Part shown: positions 52,778 through 60,474 of the stretch, in pieces
How positions within the stretch are numbered: position 1 is the first letter of the stretch
Layout of the letters: each line of letters begins with the position of its first letter
From: Devosia beringensis
Lineage (GTDB): Bacteria; Pseudomonadota; Alphaproteobacteria; Rhizobiales; Devosiaceae
Length of the DNA stretch: 64,000 nucleotides
Reading direction: 5' to 3'
Assembly (NCBI RefSeq): GCF_014926585.1
Contig: NZ_CP045422.1
Span: 496,001-560,000, forward strand
Translations under genes and position numbers: made by a program
Notes under the pieces: generated by a model
The model's database searches: none
The model's input: the letters and a program-made list of their open reading frames with translations, nothing else
What the model was told of the DNA's origin: nothing

Positions 52778-53251
52778 ATGTCCAAGACCACGCCCGCCAC
52801 GATCGCCCTGAGCAAAGCCGGCTTTGCCTTTGCCACCGCCACCTATGACTATGATCCCGATGCCGACCGTGTCGGGCTGCAGGCGGCCGAGGCCATGGGC
52901 GTGCCGCCGTCCATCGTGCTCAAGACGCTGATGGCCGAGGTCGATGGCAAGCCGGTCTGCGTGGTGGTGCCCTCCGACGAGGAGGTGAACATGAAAAAGC
53001 TCGCCGCGGCCTTTGGCGGCAAGTCGGCGCATATGATGAAGCCGGCGGATGCCGAACGCCTGACCGGCTACAAGGTGGGGGGGATCAGCCCCTTCGGGCA
53101 GAAAAAGCTCGTGCCGACGGCGATCGAGGAACTGGCGACGCTGGAAGACGAAGTCTTCCTCAATGGCGGGCAGCGCGGCCTGCAGATCCGCATGAAGCCG
53201 GACGATCTCCTGGCGGCCCTGGGTGGCAAGGCGGCGGACCTGATCCGGTAG
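52778..53251 (+). CDS. ybaK: Cys-tRNA(Pro) deacylase YbaK/EbsC
   Basis: This 157-residue editing enzyme hydrolyses mischarged Cys-tRNA(Pro). Family motifs are visible: PPSIVLKTLMAEVDGKPVCV, VVPSDEEVNMKKLAAAFGGK, and GYKVGGISPFGQKKLVPTAI with the conserved Lys and the GxxSPxG loop. Length matches single-domain YbaK proteins. It stands alone, followed by a large imperfect palindromic repeat. Confidence 0.92.
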   Translation: MSKTTPATIALSKAGFAFATATYDYDPDADRVGLQAAEAMGVPPSIVLKTLMAEVDGKPVCVVVPSDEEVNMKKLAAAFGGKSAHMMKPADAERLTGYKVGGISPFGQKKLVPTAIEELATLEDEVFLNGGQRGLQIRMKPDDLLAALGGKAADLIR

Positions 53252-53303
53252 GCCCACAACCCCGACCTGGCCGGCGCCCTGTCGGGCACCACGGGTGTAT
53301 TGA

Positions 53304-53429
53304 GCTTCGGGTGAGGATGATGATGAGGCGAAAATGCCGGGGGGCGAGAACCGGAGCGGAGCGTACGTTCAGGTACGTGAGAACCGGAAGCGCAGGCCAC
53401 CGGCATTTGCAGCCCATCATCGCCCGAAG
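53304..53429. repeat. Large imperfect palindromic intergenic repeat
   Basis: A ~126-bp element is symmetric about its centre: CTTCGGG/CCCGAAG ends, GATGATG/CATCATC, AAATGCCGG (53332-53340) with CCGGCATTT (53400-53408), and CGTAC/GTACG at the middle. It also holds a direct repeat GAGAACCGGA (53346-53355 and 53379-53388). I recall related sequences in other Hyphomicrobiales genomes but cannot verify copy number. It is non-coding by my reading. Confidence 0.6.
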
Positions 53430-53450
53430 ATCGATGCACCCGCCGGACAG

Positions 53451-53476
53451 ACAAAAGGCGCCCAAGTGGACGCCTT
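53451..53476 (-). terminator. Terminator of the DUF1127 gene
   Basis: AAGGCG and CGCCTT form a short stem; on the minus strand it is followed by TTTTGTCTG. It lies 33 bp past the stop of the DUF1127 gene. Confidence 0.6.
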
Positions 53477-53508
53477 CATCTCAAGTCTAGTTTTTGCGAC
53501 AGGCTCGA

Positions 53509-53655
53509 TTAACGAGCGTAGTTGCCGCTGGCGATGTTCTTGATGTCGCCCTTGGTGATGCCCAGGTCATTGAGCTGGCGGGTGTCGAGAGCGTTGAGCT
53601 CGCGGACGGTGCGCTGGTACTGGGCAAACTGTGCGATTTTCTGGCGGATGTTCAT
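53509..53655 (-). CDS. DUF1127 domain mini-protein
   Basis: This 48-residue protein is made only of the DUF1127 module: helix IRQKIAQFAQYQRTVRELNA followed by LDTRQLNDLGITKGDIKNIA. It is too short for ordinary gene calling but has a clear AAGGGGAACC ribosome-binding site before the ATG at 53655 and its own terminator. In Agrobacterium, very small DUF1127 proteins act redundantly on RNA turnover and carbon/phosphate metabolism. The basic charge supports nucleic-acid binding. Confidence 0.88.
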   Translation of the reverse strand: MNIRQKIAQFAQYQRTVRELNALDTRQLNDLGITKGDIKNIASGNYAR

Positions 53656-53851
53656 TTTCGGTTCCCCTTCGTTTTCGATGTCCAATATCTATAGTCAGGG
53701 GGTCGTGATTAGAAGATGGTCTTTGTGCACATCCGTTATGCACTGCGTGCAAACAAAACAGGCAGTTCTGTCACGATCCCGCCGCAGGGGTTAACAGCCG
53801 CAGCGGGCGTTTCGCGCAATATCTGGGCCGTAACATACTGACAGTCCATAA

Positions 53852-53882
53852 CAAAAATGGGGCCGCGCCTTTGCGCGACCCC
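53852..53882 (-). terminator. Terminator of the cydABX operon
   Basis: GGGG-c-CGCGC pairs with GCGCG-a-CCCC (one mismatch, CTTT loop); on the minus strand it is followed by ATTTTTGTT. It lies 40 bp past the cydX stop. The gap 53656-53850 also holds the DUF1127 upstream region, with no other gene seen. Confidence 0.8.
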
Positions 53883-53921
53883 GTTCATGCTTTCTTGACC
53901 ATCTGGACAAGAGCCATGCAT

Positions 53922-54050
53922 CTAGCGCTTTGCGGGCTGCCCCGCTTCCCGGGCCAGCCGCCGGTCTTCGCGCATTTCAAACCACATGGCGTTGAGGATG
54001 GCGAAGCTGCAGGCCAGTCCGAGGCCGAGAATCCAGGCGAAATACCACAT
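53922..54050 (-). CDS. cydX: Cytochrome bd oxidase small subunit CydX
   Basis: This 42-residue single-helix protein begins MWYFAWILGLGLACSFAILN, followed by AMWFEMRED, the CydX/YbgT signature (N-terminal MWYFxWxLG and a trailing Glu/Asp). CydX stabilises the haem sites of cytochrome bd. GGAGG lies six bases before the ATG at 54050. It follows cydB by ten bases, the usual operon position. It is too short for many gene finders but the match is clear. Confidence 0.93.
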   Translation of the reverse strand: MWYFAWILGLGLACSFAILNAMWFEMREDRRLAREAGQPAKR

Positions 54051-54060
54051 AGCATGCCTC

Positions 54061-55209
54061 CTAATAGGCGTTGGGGTTCTTGTTGAGCGACTGCGTCGTC
54101 ACCGGCCCGCGCATCACGCGGAAGACGAAGGCGGTGTAGGCCAGCACGATGGGCAGGAAGACCAGCGTCGCCAGCAGCATGATGAACAGCGTCAGGTGGC
54201 TGGACGAAGCATCCCACAGCGTCAGGCTGGCATTGGGCACTGTCGATGAGGGCAGCAGGAAGGGGAACAGCGACAGGCCGGCCGTGGCGATGATGCCGAA
54301 AATGGCAATGCTTGACGCCACCAGCGTGGGCACGCCGGCCCGCGCCTGCAGGCCCAAAACGGCCCCGACCAGACCGAGGAAGCCCAGCACGGGCGCCGCG
54401 ATCATCCAGGGATAGAGGCCGTAATTGCTGACCCAGCCGCCCTGCACCAGTTCCACCGTCTTGCCCAGCGGGTTGATCGCCCCATTGGGGTCGACGGTGC
54501 TGGTAATGGCGTAGCCCTGCATGAAGAAGGTCACCCAGAGGCCACCCAGCGCGAACAGCACGATGGTGGCCAAAGCCGCCCAGGTGCCGAAGGTGCGGGC
54601 CCGCTCGGCGATCGCGCCATCGGTGCGGCCGGCAATGACGGCAGCGCCCTGGGTGACGATCATGCCCAGGCTGACGAGGCCGCCCACCAGAGCGAAGGGC
54701 ATCAGCAGCTGGAAGAAGTTGCCGGTATAGAAGGAGCGCAGCGTGTCATCGAGGTGGAAGGGCGCGCCGAGCAGGACATTGCCCACCGCCACGCCGAAGA
54801 TCAGCGCCGGCACGAAGCCGCCGACAAACAGCGCCCAGTCCCAGGTCGAGCGCCAGCGCGGGTCGGTGATCTTGTTGCGGAACTTGAACCCCACCGGCCG
54901 CAGGATCAGCGCCAGCAGGATCACGATCATGGCCAGGTAGAAGCCGGAAAAGCTGACGGCATAGAGCGGCGGGAAGGCGGCAAAGATGGCGCCGCCGCCC
55001 AGCACGAGCCAGACCTGGTTGCCTTCCCAGGTCGGGCCGATCACGTTGATCACCACGCGCCGTTCGGCGTCGGTGCGGGCGACGAAGGGCAGCAAGGCCC
55101 CCACGCCCAGGTCGCGGCCACCCATCACGGCAAAGCCGATCAGCAGGATGCCCAGCAGTGCCCACCAGATCAGGCGGAGCGTTTCGTAGTCGAGCGGTAG
55201 CGTGCTCAT
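54061..55209 (-). CDS. cydB: Cytochrome bd ubiquinol oxidase subunit II
   Basis: This 382-residue membrane protein partners CydA in the quinol oxidase. Eight to nine helices are visible, with the family start YETLRLIWWALLGILLIGFA, then VMGGRDLGVGALLPFVAR, GPTWEGNQVWLVLGGGAIFA and RPVGFKFRNKI. Where E. coli has TDGFDMGVG and WDGNQVW, this protein has MGGRDLGVG and WEGNQVW, so two acidic sites linked to the proton path differ. It overlaps cydA by four bases and precedes cydX by ten. Confidence 0.94.
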   Translation of the reverse strand: MSTLPLDYETLRLIWWALLGILLIGFAVMGGRDLGVGALLPFVARTDAERRVVINVIGPTWEGNQVWLVLGGGAIFAAFPPLYAVSFSGFYLAMIVILLALILRPVGFKFRNKITDPRWRSTWDWALFVGGFVPALIFGVAVGNVLLGAPFHLDDTLRSFYTGNFFQLLMPFALVGGLVSLGMIVTQGAAVIAGRTDGAIAERARTFGTWAALATIVLFALGGLWVTFFMQGYAITSTVDPNGAINPLGKTVELVQGGWVSNYGLYPWMIAAPVLGFLGLVGAVLGLQARAGVPTLVASSIAIFGIIATAGLSLFPFLLPSSTVPNASLTLWDASSSHLTLFIMLLATLVFLPIVLAYTAFVFRVMRGPVTTQSLNKNPNAY

Positions 55210-56813
55210 GATACCAGATCCTTGTTGGCTGGGGTGGCAGGCAGGGCGGCGATGACAAAGTCATTGTCGTCGCCTTCATCAAGGGCGGAGAACAGCTTGT
55301 CCTGCGGCCCGGCCTTGATGATCTTGACCATCAGCATGACCATGATGATCAGCAGCACGGTGTAGAGCGCCACAAAGAAGGTCAGCGAGATGACCAGGTC
55401 CCAGAAGTTGAGGCTCGAGGCGGCGTAGAAGGTTGGCAGCACGCCTTCGACCACCCAGGGCTGCCGGCCATATTCGGCGATGAACCAGCCGCCTTCGATG
55501 GCCAGCCAGGGCAGCGGCAACACGGCCACGCCGATCCACAGCATGGTCCGGTTGGTCCCCAGCCACCCCTTGGACGCCCGATAGAACCAGACGGCGAAGA
55601 AGGCGATGAAGAAGAAGCCGATCCCCACCATCAGGCGGAAGCTCCAGAACAGCGGCCAGACATCGGGCACGGTATCGAGCGCTGCCAGGGCGATTTCTTC
55701 GCCGGTGGCGTTGTCGACATCGTCACGATACTTCTTCAGCAGCAGGCCATAGCCCAGATCGGCCCAGTGTTCGTCAAAGGTGGCGCGGGCAGCCATATTG
55801 GTGCCGTCGGCCCGGATTTCCTGCAGCGCCATATAGGCAATCATGCCGGACTGGATGCGGATGGCGGCGTGTTCGGTCAGCTCGGTAATGCCGGGCAGAT
55901 CGCGGTCGATCGAGCGCGTGGTGATGATGCCGAGCAACCAGGGCAATTGCACCTGGAAGGCCGGTTCACCGGGCGTGTCGCCGGGGATGGCGAACAGGGT
56001 CAGCGCCGCCGGCGCCGGCTCAGTGTGATACATGGCCTCCATGGCCGCGATCTTCATCTGCTGGTGTTCTGTGGCGACATAGCCGCTTTCGTCACCCAGC
56101 ACGACAACCGACAGCGCCGACGCCAGGCCAAAGCTGGCCGCCACGACCATCGAGCGCTTGGCCAGCTCGACATGCTTGCCGCTGAGCAGAAACAGGCAGG
56201 AAATGGCGAAGATGAAGACGGCGCCCGCCACATAGCCGGCGCTGACGGTGTGCACGAACTTGGCCTGCGCCACCGGGTTGAAGATCACCGCCATGAAGTC
56301 GGTGACTTCCATGCGCATCGTGTCGGGGTTGAACTTGGAGCCGACCGGGTTCTGCATCCAGCCATTGGCCACCAGAATCCACAGCGCCGAGAGGTTGGCG
56401 CCCAGGGCGGTCAGCCAGGTCACGGTGAGATGGCCGACCTTGGTCATGCGGTCCCAGCCGAAGAAGAACAGGCCGACAAAGGTGGCTTCCAGGAAGAAGG
56501 CCATCAGCCCTTCGATGGCGAGCGGCGCGCCGAACACGTCGCCCACATAATGGCTGTAATAGCTCCAGTTCATGCCGAACTGGAATTCCATGACGATGCC
56601 GGTGGCAACGCCCATGGCAAAGTTGACGCCGAACAGCGTGCCCCAGAACAGGGTCGCCTTGCGCCAGATGTCGCGCCCGGTCATCACATAGACGCTCTCC
56701 ATGATCGCCATCAGGAAGGAGAGGCCCAGGGTCAGGGGCACAAAAATGAAGTGATACATGGCGGTGGCGGCAAACTGCCACCGCGAGAGTTCGACGACAG
56801 TCATGTCGATCAT
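55206..56813 (-). CDS. cydA: Cytochrome bd ubiquinol oxidase subunit I
   Basis: This ~535-residue catalytic subunit binds haems b558, b595 and d and oxidises ubiquinol while reducing oxygen at high affinity. Visible are VELSRWQFAATAMYHFIFVP with the haem-ligand His, FGMNWSYYSHYVGDVFGAPL, and a long Q-loop region (residues ~250-390) ending in VPDVWPLFWSFRLMVGIG, as in E. coli CydA rather than the short-loop cyanide-insensitive type. ATG at 56813 is used; 56804 is an alternative. An FNR/FixK-type box lies about 80 bp upstream, fitting induction at low oxygen. Confidence 0.94.
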   Translation of the reverse strand: MIDMTVVELSRWQFAATAMYHFIFVPLTLGLSFLMAIMESVYVMTGRDIWRKATLFWGTLFGVNFAMGVATGIVMEFQFGMNWSYYSHYVGDVFGAPLAIEGLMAFFLEATFVGLFFFGWDRMTKVGHLTVTWLTALGANLSALWILVANGWMQNPVGSKFNPDTMRMEVTDFMAVIFNPVAQAKFVHTVSAGYVAGAVFIFAISCLFLLSGKHVELAKRSMVVAASFGLASALSVVVLGDESGYVATEHQQMKIAAMEAMYHTEPAPAALTLFAIPGDTPGEPAFQVQLPWLLGIITTRSIDRDLPGITELTEHAAIRIQSGMIAYMALQEIRADGTNMAARATFDEHWADLGYGLLLKKYRDDVDNATGEEIALAALDTVPDVWPLFWSFRLMVGIGFFFIAFFAVWFYRASKGWLGTNRTMLWIGVAVLPLPWLAIEGGWFIAEYGRQPWVVEGVLPTFYAASSLNFWDLVISLTFFVALYTVLLIIMVMLMVKIIKAGPQDKLFSALDEGDDNDFVIAALPATPANKDLVS

Positions 56814-56892
56814 AGCGATTATTGCCTTTGCGCTGGTGGGCACGCCGAGTCAGGCGTTGGGCCTTGTTTGCGCCGCAAGTGCCCCTTGCGCA

Positions 56893-56906
56893 TTGACTCA
56901 GATCAA
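56893..56906. promoter_or_regulatory. FNR/FixK-type anaerobox between cydA and cydD
   Basis: TTGACTCAGATCAA matches the TTGAT-N4-ATCAA consensus with one mismatch. It is midway in the 126-bp gap between the divergent cydABX and cydDC operons, so one Fnr/FixK dimer could activate or repress both at low oxygen. Confidence 0.8.
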
Positions 56907-56939
56907 TGCGGTCCGGGGGACAAAACCTAGAGTGCGGCC

Positions 56940-58724
56940 ATGTCCAAGATTCCCGCCCCCACCATCACCCCAACACTCTCCCAGCCCGAACAGGCCGCCG
57001 CGCAGACGGCGCGCGAGACCGGCAGGTCGCTGTCCGGCCTGCGCCGCTGGAGCGGCCCATGGCTGGGGCTGGCGGTGGTTGCGCCGCTGCTCGGCGGCGG
57101 GCTGCTGGTTCTCCAGGCCTGGACCCTGGCCGCCATTGTCGGTCCGGTGATCGAGGGCGGCGCCGCCATCGACACGCTGACGCCCTCCATTATCCTCGTC
57201 GCCCTGCTGCTGCTGGCCCGCGCCGGTCTGGCGGTGCTCGGCGATCGCGCCGGCACGGCGGCGAGCGAGGCCATCAAGGCGCAGCTGCGCCAGGCGCTGT
57301 TCGCCCAGTTGCTGGCCCGCTCGCCCCGCGCCGACGACCAGCCGCCATCGGGCGCCGCCTCATCGGCCATTATCGACCAGGTCGAGGCGCTGGACGGGTT
57401 CTTTGCCCGCTATGTCCCGGCCATGGTGCAGGCGAGCCTGCTGCCGCTGGCCTTTGCCGTCTTCATCCTGCCGCTCGACTGGGTCGCGGGAATGCTGTTC
57501 CTGGTCACGGCGCCGCTGATCCCGCTCTTCATGGCCCTGGTCGGCTGGGGCGCCCAGGCCGCTACCACGCGGCAGGCCCGGGCCCTCTCTTTGCTCAATG
57601 GCCGCTTTGCCGACCGGCTGCGCGGCCTCACCACGCTCAAGCTGTTCGGCCAGGCCGAGGCGGAAACCGCCGGCATCGTGGCGGCCAGCGACGAATTGCG
57701 CCGGCGCACCCTGCGCGTGCTGCGCATCGCCTTCCTGTCCTCGGCGGTGCTCGAATTCTTTGCCGCGCTCGGCGTCGCCGGCATTGCGCTTTATGTCGGG
57801 CTGACCTTCATCGATTTCCTGCATCTGCGCAGCACGCCGCTGAGCCTCGAGCTCGGCCTCTTCCTGCTGCTGATGGCGCCGGAAATCTACAATCCGCTGC
57901 GCCTGCTGGCCGCCCACTATCATGACCGGGCCTCGGCCAAGGCCGCCATTGGCGAGATCGAGGCCCAGCTGGGCAGCATCCCCGACAGCGTGCAGCCGCT
58001 CGGCTTTGCCGCGGCCGGTATCGGCGCGGGCCCGCTCGGTCTGGCGTTGGCCGACCTGACCCTGCGCACGCCCAACCAGTCGCGCCTCATCCTGCAATCG
58101 GCCGCGCTGGCCATCGCGCCGGGCGAGCATATTGCCATTGTCGGCCAGAGCGGCATCGGCAAGTCGACCCTGCTCGAAGCCATTGCCCGGCTGCGGGTGC
58201 ATGAGGGCTCGATCGCGCTGGGCGGCACCGAACTGGCCGACTGGTCGGAAGCCGATCTGCGGCATCGCGTCACCATGCTGGGCCAGAAGCCGCGCATCTT
58301 TGCCGGCTCCATGGCCGACAATATCGCCTTGGCCCGACCCGACGCCACGCGCGCGGCGATCTGCAGCGCCGCCGAGCGCGCCCATGTCATGGGCTTTGCC
58401 GATGCCCTTCCCGAGGGTCTTGATACCGTGCTGGGCGAAGGCGGGCTGGGCATTTCCGGCGGCCAGGCGCAGCGCATTGCGCTGGCGCGCATCTATCTGC
58501 GCAATCCGGGCCTCATCCTGCTCGACGAGCCGACGGCTCATCTTGATGCAGAACTTGAACAGAGCGTGCTCGATGAGCTGCTCGATTTCGCCCGAGGCCG
58601 TACCCTCGTCATCGCGACCCATTCGCTGGCTGTCGCCGCCCGCATGACCCGCGCCTACCGCATCGTGGGCGAGAGCCTCCTCGTCACGCCCGTTGCGGGC
58701 AAAGCCGACAGGAGTGTCGCATGA
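56940..58724 (+). CDS. cydD: Cytochrome bd maturation ABC transporter subunit CydD
   Basis: This 594-residue half-transporter has six helices in the N-terminal ~330 residues and an ATPase domain with Walker A IVGQSGIGKSTLLEAIARLR, signature GISGGQAQRIALARIYLRNP and Walker B LILLDEPTAHLD. CydDC exports glutathione and cysteine to the periplasm, which is needed for assembly of cytochrome bd. It overlaps cydC by four bases. It is divergent from cydABX and shares its anaerobox region. Confidence 0.93.
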   Translation: MSKIPAPTITPTLSQPEQAAAQTARETGRSLSGLRRWSGPWLGLAVVAPLLGGGLLVLQAWTLAAIVGPVIEGGAAIDTLTPSIILVALLLLARAGLAVLGDRAGTAASEAIKAQLRQALFAQLLARSPRADDQPPSGAASSAIIDQVEALDGFFARYVPAMVQASLLPLAFAVFILPLDWVAGMLFLVTAPLIPLFMALVGWGAQAATTRQARALSLLNGRFADRLRGLTTLKLFGQAEAETAGIVAASDELRRRTLRVLRIAFLSSAVLEFFAALGVAGIALYVGLTFIDFLHLRSTPLSLELGLFLLLMAPEIYNPLRLLAAHYHDRASAKAAIGEIEAQLGSIPDSVQPLGFAAAGIGAGPLGLALADLTLRTPNQSRLILQSAALAIAPGEHIAIVGQSGIGKSTLLEAIARLRVHEGSIALGGTELADWSEADLRHRVTMLGQKPRIFAGSMADNIALARPDATRAAICSAAERAHVMGFADALPEGLDTVLGEGGLGISGGQAQRIALARIYLRNPGLILLDEPTAHLDAELEQSVLDELLDFARGRTLVIATHSLAVAARMTRAYRIVGESLLVTPVAGKADRSVA

Positions 58725-60403
58725 CCGCCTTGCTCGCCTTCCGGGGCCTCTTTGCCAAACAGGCCAAGGGCTTCATCATTGCCCTCGTGCTCTCGCTGAT
58801 AACCCTCGCCGCCGGCGTGGCCCTGCTGGGCACCTCGGGCTGGTTCATCACCGCCACGGCGCTGACCACGGCGGGCCTCGCGTTCAACCTCTTCGTGCCC
58901 TCGGCCGGCGTGCGGGCCTTCTCTTTCATCCGCATTCTCGCCCGCTATGGCGAACGCCTCAGCGGCCATGACGCGACGCTCCGCCTGCTCGCCGATATTC
59001 GCGGCTGGCTGTTCGGCCGGCTGTTCCCCCGCCTGCCCTTCAATGATCGCAGCCTGCGCCATGGCGATCTGGTCAGCCGGCTCACCGCCGATGTCGATGC
59101 GCTCGACACGGCTTTCCTTGTCGCCATCGGGCCGATTGCCGCTGCCGTGGTCATTGGCGGCGGCCTGACCGCCGTGCTGGCCTTCCTGCTGCCCGCCGCC
59201 GCCTGGGTCTATGGCGTCAGCTTTGCGCTGGCCGTCATCGCCGTACCGGCTTTGCTGGTCCTGGTCAGCCGCCAGGCTGGCACGGCCGTCGTGGTCCGGG
59301 CTGCTGCCGCCCGCACCGCCGTGCTGGACGGCATCGAGGGCCATGCCGATCTCGTCCTGTTCGGCGCCCTGGGCGATATCCAGGCCCGCTTTGTGGGCAC
59401 GGCCGACCGGCTGGCCGCCGCCCGCTCGCGTCTGGCCACCCTAACGGGTGTGGCCGGCTTTGCCGTCCAGGCTCTGGCCGCCCTGGCGCTGACCGGCTCG
59501 CTCTGGCTGGGCTTGCAGGCCTATGCTGCCGGCGCGGTCGATGGTCCGGTGCTGGTCGGCCTGCTGCTGGCGATCCTGGCCAGCTTTGAGGCCAGCAGCG
59601 TCATCGTGCGCAGCGTCGCCAAGCTGACCACCGCCATGGCCGCAGCCGAGCGACTGATGGCCATTGCCGAGGCCCCGATCAGCATTGCCGACCCGGTCCA
59701 TCCCGTCGCCCTGCCCGCCAGCCTGCCGATCGGCCTGTCGCAGGTCAGTTTTGCCTATGACGGCGGTCCGCCGGTGCTGTGCGACCTCGATCTGAGCGTC
59801 GCGCCGGGCGAGCATATCGCCATTGTCGGCGCCAGCGGCATCGGCAAGTCGAGCCTGCTCAACCTGCTGCTGCGCCTCGCCGAACCGCAAGCCGGCCAGA
59901 TCACCCTGGGCGGCGTGAACCTGGACCAGCTGGCGCTGGCCGATGTGCATGCCAGCATGGCCCTGCTCAGCCAGGACAGTCCGCTGTTCAACGACACCAT
60001 CCGCGCCAATCTGCTGATCGGCCGGCCCGATGCCGACGAGCCGGCTTTGTGGACCGCCATGGCCGCCGCCGGCATTGAGGGCTTCGTCAACGCCTTGCCC
60101 CGCGGGCTCGATACGCTGGTGGGCGAAGGCGGGCGGACGGTGTCGGCTGGCCAGGCGCGCCGGCTGTGCCTCGCCCGTGCCCTGCTCAGCCAGGCGCCGA
60201 TCCTGCTGCTTGACGAGCCGACCACCGGCCTCGACCGGCCGGCCGAGCTGGCCTTTTTCGAGATCCTGCGCAGCGCCGCGGTCGGGCGCAGCGTCATTCT
60301 GGTCACCCATGCCGGCCTCCCCGAGGGCACGGTGCAGCGGGTGCTCAGCCTGCGCGACGGGCAGTTGCATGCCGACCTGCGCCCCTCAACCCATACACAT
60401 TGA
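58721..60403 (+). CDS. cydC: Cytochrome bd maturation ABC transporter subunit CydC
   Basis: This 560-residue half-transporter partners CydD. The membrane domain (~1-310) includes LAAGVALLGTSGWFITATAL and AFSFIRILARYGERLSGHDA, typical of CydC. The ATPase domain has Walker A IVGASGIGKSSLLNLLLRLA and Walker B PILLLDEPTTGLDRP. The signature reads VSAGQARRLCLARALL instead of LSGGQ, so one composite ATP site may be weaker, as is common in heterodimeric exporters. It ends the operon; the copper operon promoter begins 19 bp after its stop. Confidence 0.93.
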   Translation: MTALLAFRGLFAKQAKGFIIALVLSLITLAAGVALLGTSGWFITATALTTAGLAFNLFVPSAGVRAFSFIRILARYGERLSGHDATLRLLADIRGWLFGRLFPRLPFNDRSLRHGDLVSRLTADVDALDTAFLVAIGPIAAAVVIGGGLTAVLAFLLPAAAWVYGVSFALAVIAVPALLVLVSRQAGTAVVVRAAAARTAVLDGIEGHADLVLFGALGDIQARFVGTADRLAAARSRLATLTGVAGFAVQALAALALTGSLWLGLQAYAAGAVDGPVLVGLLLAILASFEASSVIVRSVAKLTTAMAAAERLMAIAEAPISIADPVHPVALPASLPIGLSQVSFAYDGGPPVLCDLDLSVAPGEHIAIVGASGIGKSSLLNLLLRLAEPQAGQITLGGVNLDQLALADVHASMALLSQDSPLFNDTIRANLLIGRPDADEPALWTAMAAAGIEGFVNALPRGLDTLVGEGGRTVSAGQARRLCLARALLSQAPILLLDEPTTGLDRPAELAFFEILRSAAVGRSVILVTHAGLPEGTVQRVLSLRDGQLHADLRPSTHTH

Positions 60404-60422
60404 CGTCAATACAGGAAACGCC

Positions 60423-60453
60423 TTGACCTTACCATGATGGGAAGGTCTATATG
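60423..60453 (+). promoter_or_regulatory. CueR-type promoter of copA-cueR-copZ
   Basis: A -35 TTGACC and -10 TATATG are 19 bp apart, the elongated spacing typical of MerR-family promoters. Between them GACCTTACC-ATGAT-GGGAAGGTC is a near-perfect dyad matching the CueR consensus. The -10 includes the ATG at 60451, so translation must start downstream. Confidence 0.9.
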
Positions 60454-60474
60454 TTGCTGGACGAGGTGATTGAA

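Noticed and set aside
53160..53465. A minus-strand frame through the palindromic repeat near ybaK
   Set aside because: It spans the 3' end of ybaK and the symmetric repeat. Such frames arise wherever the repeat occurs and show no protein-like conservation that I can support.
60451..60474. Longer N terminus of CopA from the ATG at 60451
   Set aside because: That ATG lies within the -10 element of the CueR-type promoter, so it would not be in the transcript.
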